From Mansonella perstans (taxonomy: Eukaryota; Nematoda; Chromadorea; Rhabditida; Onchocercidae): a stretch of DNA of 64,000 nucleotides. Numbering within the stretch: the first letter of the stretch is position 1; each line of letters begins with the position of its first letter. A model generated the notes under the pieces. It made no database searches. It was not told where the DNA came from and worked only from the letters and a program-made list of their open reading frames with translations. Below, in pieces: positions 22,183 through 34,269 of this stretch. Where the stretch lies: the NCBI GenBank assembly GCA_037074765.1, contig JBAMDO010000171.1, positions 1 through 64,000 of the forward strand, written 5' to 3'. Position numbers and translations under genes: made by a program.

Positions 22183-22922
22183 GATTGGCATTAAGTCAGT
22201 CTGGATGATTTTTTCTTTGAAGGCAAGCTTTTCAGATTCATTAATCGACTTCTTTCAGTTAGATAAAAATTAATTTAATTGATTATTGAGTTTGATGATA
22301 TAAATGTGTTGCAGCAGTAACGACACATAATGTCAGTTTAAATTCAAAACGAGGCTCTTTGCTTGGAAAAACGGAAAATATCATAAATATAATTAGGAAG
22401 AAAACAAAATGCAATTTTATTTAACTTTGTAATGAATATTGGTGTATTCTAAGGGTGTAACATTTTGTATTCATTGATTTCGATGAGTTTTAAAACTTAA
22501 TGTGTTATTGGTTCATTTTGCTTATTCATGTTATTATTATTATTACTTTAGCTCATTTTCAAAATGAACCAAATTACTTATTTTTATATTATTTTAAATT
22601 GAAACTTCATTAAAAGTAGTTCCATTTTGTCATGTTTTATTATTTTAAAGCACATTCTTATCCTTAGTATCCATATTGAGATATACCTGGTTATTTGTCC
22701 TGAAAGCTTTAGACAACATGAAATACACAAGTGTTAATTGTGCTTTAACGAAATAAATTATTGCTAATAAATGAAATTCAATCCCAATTTCATTTTTTAA
22801 CGATAATTTGCTGAAATGTAATAATTTTAAGTAAAATGTGTAAACAGATATGTAATTTATTGGCTTAAATTATTGTATGTATGATATTATTCTAACATTT
22901 AAAAATCTTTGTTCAATCCTAT

Positions 22923-23138
22923 TTGAAATCTTTCTCTCAGCATGGCATTCACCAATGTTTCATTCGAATTGCTACGTTTTCCCTTTTCGACATTATCAGT
23001 AAGAACACACTTTCTTTTACTGTTATACCTAGAAATATTTATCAAACAGAAATATTTTTTGCATTCAGCATTTCAGCCTCCCTAAATGACATCTGCACAA
23101 ATACAATACAAATATTAACCAAACTTTTCAATTTTTAA
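22923..23138 (+). CDS. ORF of unknown function
   Basis: 71 codons (start not ATG in the first position; QHGIHQCFIRIATFSLFDII, then SKNTLSFTVIPRNIYQTEIF and a polar end). Diverged paralog of 6180-6395; broken copies at 9780-10030 and 37423-37620. Upstream TTTCTCTCAG could be an acceptor, which would place the exon start near 22943. No domain recognised. Confidence 0.25.
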   Translation: MKSFSQHGIHQCFIRIATFSLFDIISKNTLSFTVIPRNIYQTEIFFAFSISASLNDICTNTIQILTKLFNF

Positions 23139-23379
23139 TAGTTTTCAAGCTTTTCGACTGAAATAAGTAGTCGTTTATTTCATATTGAAAAGAAAAAATT
23201 TTGATTCGTTAAAAATGATTGCTGATAAAATTTTTGTAAAGCACAAATCAACTGGATAGTTGAAATCTAGTTCCATTGTTATGATTTATTTCAGTTTTTT
23301 TTTCATTTATTGTCTTAATCCATTTTTGTCACTTCCTATTAAATACGAAAAATAAACTTAATTCAAAAGTAACTAAATG

Positions 23380-23905
23380 AATTTTCAACAACAAAGCTAC
23401 TGAGTTAATACTGAGTTAATTCAATTTATCGAAGTATAAAATGAATTATTTTGATCAACCGAATAATTTCACTGTAACATACCAATCACCGTCATGTTCG
23501 GCATATAAACCAGCTATCTTCTCTCACTATTTCTTTCAACATAACAGATGCGATTCCGAAAACCAATTTAAAGCATTTAGGAAATTAAATTAAGACACAT
23601 CCAACAAGAAGTTGCATAATGTGCTCTGCATTGAATTATTTAATTAATAGCCGTAGCATATCAGGAATATTTTTTGAATAAATGTGAAATTCAATAAACC
23701 TTTATTTTAAATCTTTATCAATAGTTATCATTCATCAATATTGAATAAAAAGCAATCAAAGATAAACAAAAATTTCAAGAAAAACAATATCCAAGACGGG
23801 AGAAAAATGGAATTTCAATGATAAATCAGCTGCATAAGTAATACTTGGTCCATATTTTCTGAAAATGAGGTATTATTCAGTTTTAACTGATAAGCTTCTG
23901 ATAAG
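23380..23905. repeat. Segment shared with 56690-57190
   Basis: Same-orientation copy at 56690-57190, preceding an F-box-associated-like relic in both places. No open frame of note. Confidence 0.6.
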
Positions 23906-24300
23906 ATGCTCGGCAAATTACTTCACTTTTCGATCAAATTCAATTTTCTTCTATTATGTTGTTTGAGAGTTAATTTTGAATACCTAGATGGATTAACGAT
24001 TACATATGGAAAAAAATGGTCATTTATGACAGCTGGTCAGCTGGTCCATCATCTAAAATTTAGCCGCATTGTTGATTAAGCAGGAAATTAATTCATGCAA
24101 CATTTTCTTCCGGCTTGGACTAATGCGGAATGTGAACAGTTCAAAAAGTGTTTGAATTTCAAAACATCGTGCCATTATAATATATATATATTAATAAAAA
24201 AATTAACAACTGCTATGAAACATTCGTAATTTCCACTCCAAATATTTCATTTTTTGGATTTTTTCTAATTTCAAATTTAAAAAAATGCTCCATTTATTCA
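23906..24300 (+). pseudogene. F-box-associated-like ORF relic
   Basis: 57 codons open from MLGKLLHFSIKFNFLLLCCL to KFSRIVD (stop at 24077): VNFEYLDGLTITYGKKWSFM, TAGQLVHHLKF. After the stop a second frame starts with ATG at 24095 (QHFLPAWTNAECEQFKKCLN) and is soon interrupted. Two lesions relative to an intact chain. Confidence 0.3.
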
Positions 24301-24757
24301 TAATTGCTCATTTGATTAATTTCTAACGACCAATCATTTATTGAAGTGAACTTGAAATTTCCAACTTGAACCAGCGAATATAGAAAAACAACAAAATTCT
24401 GTGTGCAGGAACCAAATGCTATCTTTGTTTAATTTCGGCAGTTTATATAAAAAGTACGTCCATCATTTTCAATCAGTCAAACTAAAAGAGGTTAGAGGTC
24501 AGTAGATATAATTGTTTCAGAGTAAATAAGAACAAAAAATTGAAATCAATAAATTCAATATTTAGAATCTTTTATAAGCTATTCCTAGCAAACGTCTTTG
24601 AAACACAAATTGTTAAAAAATTTTGAATTATTACCAAACAATCTTATTTCATGATTATTGCGATATAAGATTTAAAAGCTTACCTTCGAAAAAAGAATTA
24701 TCCCATATGTTGAAACAGTCACAATAGTACAGTCACTGGACCTGCTAGCACCTATAC

Positions 24758-25060
24758 TCATGGTCCCACTCCTGGTATCCCTGCTCCTGGTACCCCTACT
24801 CCTGATACCCCTGCTCCTGGTACCCCTACTCCTGGTACCCCTGCTCCTGGTACCCCTACTCCTGGTACCCCTGCTCCTGGTACCCCCACTCCTGGCACCC
24901 CTGCTCCTGGTACCCCTACTCCTGGTACCCCTATTCCTGGTACCCTTGCTCCTGGTAACCCTGCTCCTGGTACCCCTGGTGGTTGTTGTATCGATAATCT
25001 TGTCATGAGGGTGTTGGAGCAATAAATGAATAGTATAAGATATACTATAAATTTCATCAT
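24758..25060 (-). CDS. secreted elastin-like protein, VPGVG/VPGAG repeats, copy 6
   Basis: 100 codons. Signal peptide MMKFIVYLILFIYC, linker SNTLMTRLSIQQPPG, then 14 pentapeptides (24973-24764): mostly VPGAG and VPGVG in alternation, with variants LPGAR, VPGIG, VSGVG, IPGVG. This is the canonical elastin pentapeptide VPGXG. The DNA unit is 15 bp with a 30-bp higher-order period. The frame stops right after the repeats; the conserved family tail exists downstream only in another frame. The overlapping minus frame with GTRSRGTRSR is open because of the repeat; no signal peptide belongs to it. Acceptor TTTCAG before the start and a donor after the exon are kept. Function unknown; a secreted flexible polymer or a mimic of host elastin are possibilities. 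Confidence 0.6.
   Translation of the reverse strand: MMKFIVYLILFIYCSNTLMTRLSIQQPPGVPGAGLPGARVPGIGVPGVGVPGAGVPGVGVPGAGVPGVGVPGAGVPGVGVPGAGVSGVGVPGAGIPGVGP
24764..24973. repeat. 15-bp tandem repeat (elastin-type coding minisatellite)
   Basis: About 14 units of the type GGTACCCCTGCTCCT on plus, alternating CTGCTCCTGG and CTACTCCTGG versions, giving a 30-bp period. Confidence 0.85.
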
Positions 25061-25490
25061 AATTCTCCTGCAATCTGAAATAATGACTTCCGTAATAACT
25101 TTAGTTTTGCGTTATAAGGAAAGTTACCGCTTAATTAAACTACAAAATTAATCGTTTCACCAACCGATTATGAGGCTATTACTCTTAAACTATCAGTTCT
25201 CATAGCATTTTTCAAACCGAACAAACTTCAGGCATTTTGTTCAACAATGAACAATACATTGAAGGAATTTTCGATGATTTAAAAGGTAAAAATTGTGGTT
25301 CTTATACTTTGACAGCGAAACCAAATTAATATAACGGATATTAATAGAACTCACTTTAAATACATTCAAGTGATTAAGCATTCTCTCTTTTTGTTTTTTG
25401 TTTTGAGACCAGTTTTATTTTCGTATTTCAAGGCAAATGACAGAAATGGATTAAGGCAGATAAATAAAAAGGAACTGAGAAAATCATAGC
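25061..25490 (+). repeat. Upstream block and broken NCGSYTLT-type ORF
   Basis: The upstream block of the preceding gene (minus) is followed on plus by the ORF family; here LFNNEQYIEGIFDDLKGKNC and GSYTLTAK are readable, but an extra base at 25322 (CCAAATTAAT) breaks the frame. Confidence 0.5.
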
Positions 25491-26860
25491 AATGAAACTA
25501 GATTTCATCTATCCAATTATTTTTTGCTTTGCAAAGATTTTATCAGCAATCATTTTTAATATGAAATCAATGATTGCTTATTCTAGTCGAAAAATTTGAA
25601 AACTGTTAAAAATTGATGAAAAGTTTGGTTAATAGATATATGCTGTTTTGCTATTTTTTCGAATTTGCTTCGTTTAATAATGCAGTATTTATAAACAAAA
25701 TTCAATCGATGAATTCTAACAGGCATGTTAGACTAAGTTCGATAAAATTGTATCAAGGCTAATTACAGCCAAAATCAGTAAAAAATTAAGTATCTAATAA
25801 TCTAAAAGAACACTCATTCCGGTGACCTTTTGGGCACTGTACGAAGTGGTGAAGCTTCATCGAGGTTAGAGTTGAACGTTCAAAAGGTGACTGCGTTGGA
25901 AAGATGGACCGTCGGACTATCTATGCGTTGAGACTGACTCCATCCCTTCTATAATTACATCGACAAACATACAAAATAGATTTAGCTAGGATCGTAGATA
26001 GTAAGAACTTAGACAATGACTTTTTACTTATTTTGGCTATCATTCTCCTTGATACAATTTTTAATCTAAAAAAAAAAAAAAAGGAAATTCCGTAGCAAAA
26101 TAGCACACAACAATTAACCAAACATTTCATCAATTTTTAACAGTTTTCAAATTTTTCGACTGGAATAAGTGATCATTTATTTCATATTAAAAAAATAATC
26201 CGTAAAAATTTTGATTTACTAAATGATTGATGATAAAATCTTTGCAGAGCAAAAAATAGCTGGATAAACGAAATCTAGTTCCATTGCTGTGATTTACATC
26301 AGTTCCTTTTTATTTTCTTTTTTTTTCATTGTTATGATTTCTTTTCTTTTTATTGTTTTTTTCATTGTAATGATTTACAACACTTCAACAAATTAAATCT
26401 GCCACAATGTGTCGTCGCTGCTGCAACATAGTGGCGCAACAAAAATGAATAAAGGCAGATGAAAAGAAACTGATGTAAAATCAGAACAACGAAACTAGTT
26501 TTTTTACAACTTTTCAACCATCCAGTTATTTTTTGCTTTGGAAAGATTTTATCAGCGATCATTTTTACTAAATCAGATCTTTTTCGGATTTGTTTGTTTA
26601 TTATGAAATAAATGATCACTTATTCCAGTCGGAAAGTTTGGAAAATGTTAAAAATTAATAAAGATTCAGTGAATAGTTATATTCTATTTAGCTATTTTTT
26701 GGAATTTTCTTCCTTTAATAACGCAGTGTTTATAAATAAATTCACTCATCTAGATAACATATTGTCAAATAATACTTGCCCAAGAGTAACAGAGTAGCAG
26801 AAGTGTATGTTTAATTGACATTTTAATATATTATAGCCGTTCCTCAATGATCTATTTGTC
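25490..26860. repeat. Segment inverted at 53520-54770
   Basis: Includes the inverted GCGTTGAGACTGACTCC tract (25810-25940), a homopolymer A run at about 26070, and the inverted VAAATTHCGRFNL tract (26380-26450, readable as HYVAAATTHCGRFNL on minus). Its right end carries a fragment of the 10667-type ORF. Confidence 0.6.
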
Positions 26861-27790
26861 ATGAGGTTGTCGTCGGACGAGCAACAAAGCATAAAATGAA
26901 TTATTTTGATCAACCGAATAATTTGGGCATCGGACTGTACCTACGCTAAAATTGGAATTGAGCTCCGAAGAAGGACTCATCCCTTTTACAGCAACATCGA
27001 AAAGCATATAAGCAGAAGATTTAGCTGTGATCTTAAACATTAGTAGATATTTAAGTAAAAATTTTTTATTCATTTTGGCCATAATTCACCTTAATACAAT
27101 TTCATCGAACTTAGTTTAACATGTAAGCTTCATCGAGTGAATTTTGTTCATAAGTACTTCATTATTAAACGAAGCAAATTCAAAAAAATAGCAAAATGGT
27201 ATATAACTATTAACCAAACTTTTCATTAATTTTTAACAGTTTTCAAATTTTTCAACTGGAATAAGTGATCATTAATTTCATATTAAAAAACCAACCCATT
27301 TTAAAAAACCATATTAAAAAACCAAAATAACAGTAGATTTTTTTCAAGTTTTCAGTCATTCAAATTATTTTTGCTTCGAAATGATTTTACCATTAATCAT
27401 TCTTAAAAAATCAAATTTTTTCCGAACATGTTTTTTTTTCAATTTTGAAATAGATGACTACATATTCCAATGGAAAAAGTTGAAAATATGAACTCCTTCG
27501 AGGTTCAATTCCAATTTCAACACACGACTGTCCGACATCACCTCAACCCTCCTCGTACCTTCAATTCTATACCTTGAAGAACACGATGTTTCATCTCAGC
27601 AAAGGGAAACAGATTAATTAGCCTATCGTCCAACCTAAACTTATCTCAATTGTCACTATTCCAAAGTTTCGAGAAAAGCCATTTAAGTGATTCCGCTTAT
27701 TTTTTTCTGAGATCAGTTGTGTTTTTTTTTGAAATCATAAGAATGGATTAAGGCAGACAAATAAAAAGTAAATGATGTAAATCATAACAA
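26860..27790. repeat. Mixed modules, EIGIE type
   Basis: 26930-27080 holds, on minus, a diverged tract with LNSNFSVGTVRCP; 27330-27780 is an inverted partial copy of 5560-6100 (EIGIE module). Confidence 0.5.
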
Positions 27791-29251
27791 TGAAACTAAA
27801 TTTCATCTATCCAGTTATTTTTTGCTTTGCAAAGATTTTATCAGCAGTCATTTTTAATAAATTGAAATTTCTATCTCTTTTCAAACAAATGATCACTTAT
27901 TCCAGTCGAAAAGTTTGCATATTTAAGCAGTTTAATGATCGAGTCGAAAGATCAGTTCAATTTGTTAATCAGTAAATATTCAGGTGGAGGGATTCAGTGT
28001 TCCAATGCAACATTGATAGACTTATTTCTAAATTTTTTCGGATTAGCGCAGTAATCTAAAATAACTTTGATATTTAGGCATGACACTAATCAACAAACAT
28101 TTAGGAGACATATCCTAAACATACACTGCTACATTTTATTGTGAATGATTTATCACAATATGAATTGCGTTTTCATTATTACCTTCAGAAAAACTGAAAT
28201 AATTGCATTAAAAAATTATTTGGCTTAGGCCAAATCATCCTGTATTATAATTATTTCGATATAATTAGATTATACAAATATTTTGATTTGTCTTACATGA
28301 CACTTATTATGTAGTAGCTCATTTTCCTTATACATTAAGTCTTACTGGAGTTTATGGAAATTTTTGTGGTTTTTGTTTATGATTACATACATTTATGGTG
28401 TATCTTTTGATGGATATTAACAGAATTAGTTTTAAACACATTAATTTTTTTTTTTGTTTTGAGACAGTTTATTTTTCCGTATTTCACAGGCGAGTGACAA
28501 AAATGGATTGAGGCAAACAAATAAAAAGGAACTGATGTATACATAACAATGAAACTAGATTTCATCTATCCAATTATTTTTTGCTTTGCGAAGATTTTAT
28601 CAGCAATCATTCTTATTAAATCAAATTTTTTCGGACTTGCATTTTTTAATATGAAATAAATGATCACTTAATTCAGTCGGAAAGTTTGAAAACTGTTAAA
28701 AATTAATAAAGATTTGGTGAATAGCTGTATTCTATTTTGCTATTTTTAGAATTTTCCTCCTTTAATAACGCAGTGTTTATGAATAAATTCACTCATCCTG
28801 ATGAATTCTAGTGGTAATAATAATTTTTATTAGTAAAAATTTTCAATTGGCAAATAATAATATTTGTCTGTCTTTTTTTAGTGGTTTATTTGTTCATTTG
28901 TTCGTTAAGTTAAAGAAAATACTGATAGATAAATAATAATTTTTAATTGACAAATGGTAATCTTTTAGATGATAAATAATAATATTTGATAGACGATTGA
29001 TTATCTTTTGGATGATAAAAAATAATTTTCATTTGATAAATGATATTCTTTTAAATGATTAACGACGTGTTTAAGATGATTAATAATTATTTTAAATTGA
29101 CAAATGGTAACCTTTTAGGTGATTAATAATAATTTACAATTGATAAATAAAATTGATCAAGATGAATGAATTTATTTATAAACACTGCTTATTAAAGGAA
29201 GAAAATTCCAAAAAATAGCAAAATAGAACACAACTATTCACCAAATCTTTA
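27790..29251. repeat. Backbone fragments and minisatellite
   Basis: 27790-27990 and 28500-28800 are fragments of the common backbone (TTGCTTTGCAAAGATTTTAT and neighbours). 27995-28300 is the inverted copy of the window's first 300 bases. 28800-29160 is the TTATCATTTGTCAATT-type minisatellite. No gene recognised. Confidence 0.55.
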
Positions 29252-29581
29252 TTAATTTTTAACAGTTTTCAAACTTTCGTGATCATTTATTTCATATTCA
29301 AAAAAATCAGTCCGAAAAAACTTTGATTTATTAAAAATGATTGCTGACAAAAGTATCGCAAAGCAAAAAAGAACTGGATAGATAAAATGTAGTTTCATTG
29401 TTATGATTTTCATCAGTTCTTTTTTATTTATCTGCCTTAATCCATTTTTGTCACTTGCCTTGAAATACGAAAATAAAACTGGTCTCAGAACAAAAAACAA
29501 AAAGAGAAGATACTTAATTACTTGAATGTATTTAAAGTGAGTTCTATTAATATCTGTTATATTAATTGGTTTCGCTGTCAA
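29252..29581 (-). CDS. ORF of the NCGSYTLT family
   Basis: 109 codons from TAKPINITDINRTHFKYIQV through the two hydrophobic parts to DHESLKTVKN. Nearly the same as 2908-3255, with one changed end. Divergent from the secreted gene at 29830. The N-terminal NCG part is not in frame (ATTGTGGTTTTTATATTTTG-type tract). Confidence 0.3.
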   Translation of the reverse strand: MTAKPINITDINRTHFKYIQVIKYLLFLFFVLRPVLFSYFKASDKNGLRQINKKELMKIITMKLHFIYPVLFCFAILLSAIIFNKSKFFRTDFFEYEINDHESLKTVKN

Positions 29582-29829
29582 AATATAAAAACCACAATTT
29601 TAATCACTTAAATCATTGTCAGTTCCTTCAATGTATACTTCATTGTTGAACAAAATGCTTGGAGTTTGTTCGGTTTGAACAATGCCATAAGAACTGATAG
29701 TTCAAATGTAATAGTCTCATAATCAGTTGGTGAAACGGCTAATTTTGTAGTTTGATTAAACGGTAACTTTCCTTATAACGCAAGATTAAAGTTATTACGA
29801 AAGCCATTATTTCAGATTGCAAGAGAATT

Positions 29830-29991
29830 ATGATGAAATTTATAGTATATCTTATACTGTTCATTTATTGCGCCAGCACCCTCACGAGATTATCGATACA
29901 ACAACCACCAGCACCAGGAGGAGGGAGACCACCAGCGCCGCCACCAGCTCCACTGACCATATTAATCCAATCGTTTCAACAACATGGATAA
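29830..29991 (+). CDS. small secreted Pro-rich protein, copy 7
   Basis: 53 codons: MMKFIVYLILFIYCAS signal, then QQPPAPGGGRPPAPPPAP and LTILIQSFQQHG. TTTCAG acceptor at 29815, GTAAGC donor at about 30015, type II module downstream. This is one of the copies in which upstream block, acceptor, signal, tail and donor are all intact. Confidence 0.65.
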   Translation: MMKFIVYLILFIYCASTLTRLSIQQPPAPGGGRPPAPPPAPLTILIQSFQQHG

Positions 29992-29994
29992 TGG

Positions 29995-31511
29995 GATAAT
30001 ACTTTCTTCGAAGGTAAGCTTTTAAGTCTTATATTGTAACAATCATAAAATAAGATTATTTCGTAATAATTCAATATTTTTTAGCAATTTGCAGTTCATA
30101 GACGTTTGGAACAGTTTATAAAAGATCCTAAGTATTGAATTTGCTAGTTAGTACTCTGAAACAATTATATCTACTGACGTTTAACCTCTTTTAGCTTGAC
30201 TGATTGAAATTGATAGACGTACTTTTTATACAAACTACCGAAATTAAACAAGATAACATTTGGTTCCTGCAAACAGAATTTTGTTGTTTTTCTATATTCG
30301 CTGGTTTCAAGTCGAAAATTTCAAGTTCACTTCAATAAATGATTGGTAGCTATAAATTAATCAAATGAGCAATTATGAATAAATGGAGCATTTTTTTAAA
30401 TTTGAAATTAGAAAAAATCCAAAAAATGAAATATTTGGAGTGGAAATTACGAATGTTTTACAGCAGTTGTTAATTTTTTTGTTAATATGTATATATTACA
30501 ATGGCACGATGTTTTGAAATTCAAACACTTTTTGAACTGTTCATATTCCGCATTAGTCCAAGCCAAAAGAAAATGTTCACGAATTAATTTACTAATCTGC
30601 GTTGTCAACAATGTAGCCAAATTTTAGATGAAGGACCAGCTGCAGCTGTCATAAATGACCATTTTTTCCATATGTAATCGTTAATTCACTTATATATCCA
30701 AAATGAACTCTCATATAACATAATAGAAAATTGAATTTGGTCGAAACGTGAAGTAATTTGTTAAGCATCTTATCAGAAGCTTATCAGCTATAACTGAATA
30801 ATACCTCATTTTCAGAAAATATGGACCAAATATTACTTATGCAGCTGATTTATCATTGAAATTCCATTTTTCTCCTGTCTTGGATATTGTTTTCCTTGAA
30901 ATTTTTGTTTACCTTTGATTGCTTTTTATTTAGTAATGGTAAATGATAAGTGCTAATAAAAATTTCGAAATTTTGTTGAATTTCATTGTTTATTTAAATA
31001 ATATTCCTGATATGCTACGGTCATTAATTAATTAATTCAATGCAGAGCACATTATGTAACTTCTTCTCAGATGTGTCTTAACTCCAATTTCCTGAAATTG
31101 GAAATTGATGTGTTTTAACTTCAATTTCAGTGATTTAAGAGATCAAAATTGTGGTTCTTATAGTTTGACAGTGCAGTCAATAAAACTCATTGTAGATACA
31201 TTCAAGTGACTTCGTTTTATTTTTTTCTGAAAACAGCTTATTTTCCATATTTCTACTGCGCCACTATGTTGCAGCAGTGACGACACATTGTGGTAGATTT
31301 AATTTGGAGCGAAGCTTAGTGCTTAAAAAAAAAATGGATTAAGGCAAATAAATAAAAAGGAACTGCTGTAAGTCATAACAGTGAAACTAGATTTTAACGA
31401 TCCAGTTATTTTTGCTTTGCAAAGATTTTATGATAAATTCAGTTTTCCCTTATAATGTTGAAAAAAAATAGCAACTTCGAAACTCAGTAAACTTCAATTC
31501 CAGAATTCCAG
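29995..31511. repeat. Type II downstream module (copy 3)
   Basis: Same order as 3720-5279: TTTTTTAGCAATTTGCAG, F-box-associated-like relic on minus (30365-30780), TTTCAG-GATTTAAGAGATC tract (31130), VAAVTTHCGRFNLERSLVL-type tract (31255-31320). Confidence 0.75.
30365..30780 (-). pseudogene. F-box-associated-like ORF relic
   Basis: Readable pieces: MLNKLLHVSTKFNFLLCYMR and, after a frame change, LATLLTTQISKLIREHFLLA and WTNAEYEQFKKCLNFKTSCH. The second half then shifts frame at the ATATATAC tract. Confidence 0.3.
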
Positions 31512-31637
31512 ATGCCATTAGGAACGATGAAAAACGTTCGATTTCCACTATTCATGTCAACCTTACTCTTTTGCATTCTCGGCATATTCATATTATTAGC
31601 AACGTCGCAAAATTGTCATATTTGTCAACATTTTTAA
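31512..31637 (+). CDS. small ORF with signal peptide or signal anchor, copy 2
   Basis: 41 codons: MPLGTMKNVRFPLFMSTLLF, CILGIFILLATSQ, then NCHICQHF with two cysteines instead of the KIPLVFF end at 5280. TTCCAG acceptor ends at 31503. The signal-like part is nearly invariant between the two copies while the end differs, as in the main secreted family. Confidence 0.4.
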   Translation: MPLGTMKNVRFPLFMSTLLFCILGIFILLATSQNCHICQHF

Positions 31638-31639
31638 TA

Positions 31640-31960
31640 CTGATAATAAAATTTTCATTTAAAATTAAAAATTTCTAAAAGAATGTTGTCAAATTAATCC
31701 AATAAATTCAGATATTTCTCCAGTATTTCCCAGTGGTTATAACAAAAGAGAAATTCACAAGAGAGGGAAAGAGAAAGAAAGAAAGAAAAAACAGAAAAGA
31801 ATTGTCGATATACTGTACATACTACATATATATATCTATTATACACATACAATCATATACAATTTCATACAGTAATTAATTCCTTACATACATATGTACA
31901 CAAACATATTTATTCGAACATACATGAGTTGTATATTTATACTTCTTTCCATACAAACAT
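31640..31960. other. Unassigned stretch with purine tract
   Basis: Contains a GA-rich run (31765-31800). No gene or second copy seen. Confidence 0.4.
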
Positions 31961-31964
31961 TCAT

Positions 31965-32132
31965 ATAAATACTTATTCACATACACAGACACACACATAC
32001 ACACACACATACACACACACATATGCACACATACATAGACACATACACACAGACACACATACATACACAGATACATACACATATATATACACATACACAT
32101 ACACATACACACACATACACACATACATACAT
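31965..32132. repeat. CA/TA microsatellite
   Basis: Irregular runs of ACACAC, ATACAC and ACACAT. Both strands are open over it only because of the composition. Confidence 0.9.
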
Positions 32133-32189
32133 TAGCAATATGTCTTGTTATAATTTGGCATTGCACTATAATTGATCGGAGTTCAAAAT

Positions 32190-33500
32190 GCAGCATTTAA
32201 CAATAATTTACAAGTTTTTTTCACTTCATTCTTCATATATTGCACCACAATGTTGCAGCAGTGACAGACATTGTGACAGATTCAATTTAAAGGAAGCTCA
32301 GTGGTTGAAAACAAAAAAGAAGCTAAATCTTTTGCTGGATGCTTGTCGATGTTGTTATAAAAGTGATCGAATCCGCCCTCCGGATTCAATTCCGATACGA
32401 AAAGTCGGCGCCTCATCATTCAACGTAGTCACCTTTCGACCTTTCATTTGCTTTTTTTTTTTCGAATAATTTTTCCTGCTGGCATGGATAATTATTTTTG
32501 TATGTAGATAGTTTTTATACTTAAATCACGCAGGACCAAATTACTTGTTAACAAAAAGGGCGTCGTGTTCGAGAGTGACAACTTTGAGGCGACGGGACAT
32601 CGGACTGTACCTACGCTGAAATTGGAACTGAGCACCGAGGAAGGACTCATCCTTTTATAGCAATATCGACAAGCATAGACAGCAAAAGATTTAGCTATGA
32701 TCTTAAACATTAGTCGATATTTAAACAAAGATTTTTTATTCATTTTTTTTATTCATATTCTCCTTGATACAATTTTATCGACCTTAATCCTATATGTATC
32801 CTGAAATTCATTGAGATAAGTATTTAGAGATAAGTATCAATTTATTTGTTAATACTGCGTCATTAAAGGAAGCGAAAAAGAACACAACAATTAATCAAAA
32901 TTTTCTTCAATCTTTAACATTTTTCAAATTTTTCGATTGGAGTATTTCTTATTAAAAAAACAATCCGGAAATTGCTGGTAAAATCTTTGCAAAGCGAAAA
33001 ACTACTGGGTTGTCAAATTTAGTTACATTCTTATGATTTACATCAGTTCCTTTTTATTTATCTAAACCCATTTTTGTTTTTTTTTTCAAGCACTGAGCTT
33101 CGCTTCACATTGAATCTGCTACAATGTCTCGTCGCTGCTGCAACAAAGTGGCGCAATAGATGAAGAATGAAGTCAAAAAAAGGCAAGTGACAAAAATGGA
33201 TTAATGCAGATAAATAAAAAGGAACTGATGTATTCATAACAATGAAACTAGATTTCATCTATCCAGTTATTTTTTGCTTTGCAAAGATTTTATCAGCAAT
33301 CATTTTTATTAATCAAATTTTTTCAGACTTGTATTTTTTAATATGAAATAAATAATCGCTAAATGCAGTCGGAAAGTTTGAAAATTGTTAAAAATGAATA
33401 AAGATTTGGTGAATAGATGTATTCTGTTCTGCTATTTTTTTGGAATTTTCTTCCTTTAATAACGCAGTGTTTATAAATAAATTCACTCATCCTGATGAAT
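32190..33500. repeat. Mixed modules
   Basis: 32240-32330: diverged VAAVTTH tract. 32365-32420: inverted copy of the IRIGIESGG tract at 17930. 32492-32743 (minus): a frame with LNSNFSVGTVRCP-type and LLTSNLVLRDLSIKT-type segments behind a TATAAAAG box at 32652. 33060-33170 (minus): HFVAAATRHCSRFNV tract. None forms a convincing complete gene. Confidence 0.45.
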
Positions 33501-34269
33501 TTTAGCGGTAATAATAATTTTTATTAACAAAAATTTTCAATTGGCAAGTAATAATCTTTTGTACGATTAATAAAAACTTTTTATTGATAAATGATAATCT
33601 TTCAGATGATTAATATAATCTCACTAAAAGATTAATAAAGATTTTCAATCGACAAATGATGACCTTTAAAAGACAAACGATAATTAAAAATTATTATTTG
33701 TCTGTCTTTTTTTAGTGGTTTGTTTGTTCATTTGTTCGTTCAGTTATAGAAAATACTGATGTTAAATAATAATTTTTAATAAAAAAAATTGATGGACAAA
33801 TAATAATTCTTTTTTATACTTAAATCTTGCACGACAAAATTACTTGTTAACAAAAAGGGCTTCGTGTTCGAAGGGTGACAACTTTGAGGCGATGGGAATC
33901 GGACTGCACCTACGCTGAAATTGGAATTGAGCGCCGAGGAAGAACTCATCCCTTTTATAGTAACATCGACAAGCATATACAGCAGAAGATTCAGCTATGA
34001 TCTTAAACATTAGTCCGTATTTAAACAAAGATTTTTTACTCATTTTGGCCATAATTCGCCTTAATACAATTTCATCGACCTTAGTCTAATATGCATGCTA
34101 GAATTCATCGAGTGAATTTATTCATAAATATGCGCTATTAAAGGAAATTCTGTAGCAAAATAGGATACAACTATTAACCAAACTTTTCATCAATTTTTAC
34201 AGTTTTCAAATTTTTCGACTGGATAACTGATCATTTATTTCATATTAAAAAAACAATCCCGAAAAATTT
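33500..34269. repeat. Minisatellite and EIGIE-type module
   Basis: 33500-33790 is the TTATCATTTGTCAATT-type minisatellite; 33800-34060 (minus) has competing frames, one with LNSNFSVGAVRFP and LLTSNFVVQDLSIK, preceded by TATAAAAG; the rest is backbone sequence. Confidence 0.5.

Larger units (their letters stand above)
21290..23380. repeat. Poly-proline subfamily unit (copy 2)
   Basis: Near-identical to 8150-10330 in the same orientation, inverted at 37130-39270. Confidence 0.8.

Noticed and set aside
24760..25008. Opposite-strand LLLVPLLLVP frame, and the similar one at 51286-51549
   Set aside because: A shadow of the repeat on the opposite strand.
24672..25073. Frame with GTRSRGTRSR repeats, and the similar one at 51221-51604
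   Set aside because: It overlaps the signal-peptide frame, has no secretion signal, and is open because the 15- or 18-bp unit lacks stops in two frames. Kept only as a remark on the tail frame.
31876..32196. Open frames rich in Cys/Val/Met and Thr/His/Tyr
   Set aside because: They are translations of the CA/TA microsatellite.
32492..32650. ORF starting ATGAGTCC one base after TATAAAAG (also 17690, 33960)
   Set aside because: If the TATA box works, transcription would start downstream of that ATG; the frame is also broken in several copies. Mentioned only in the region entries.
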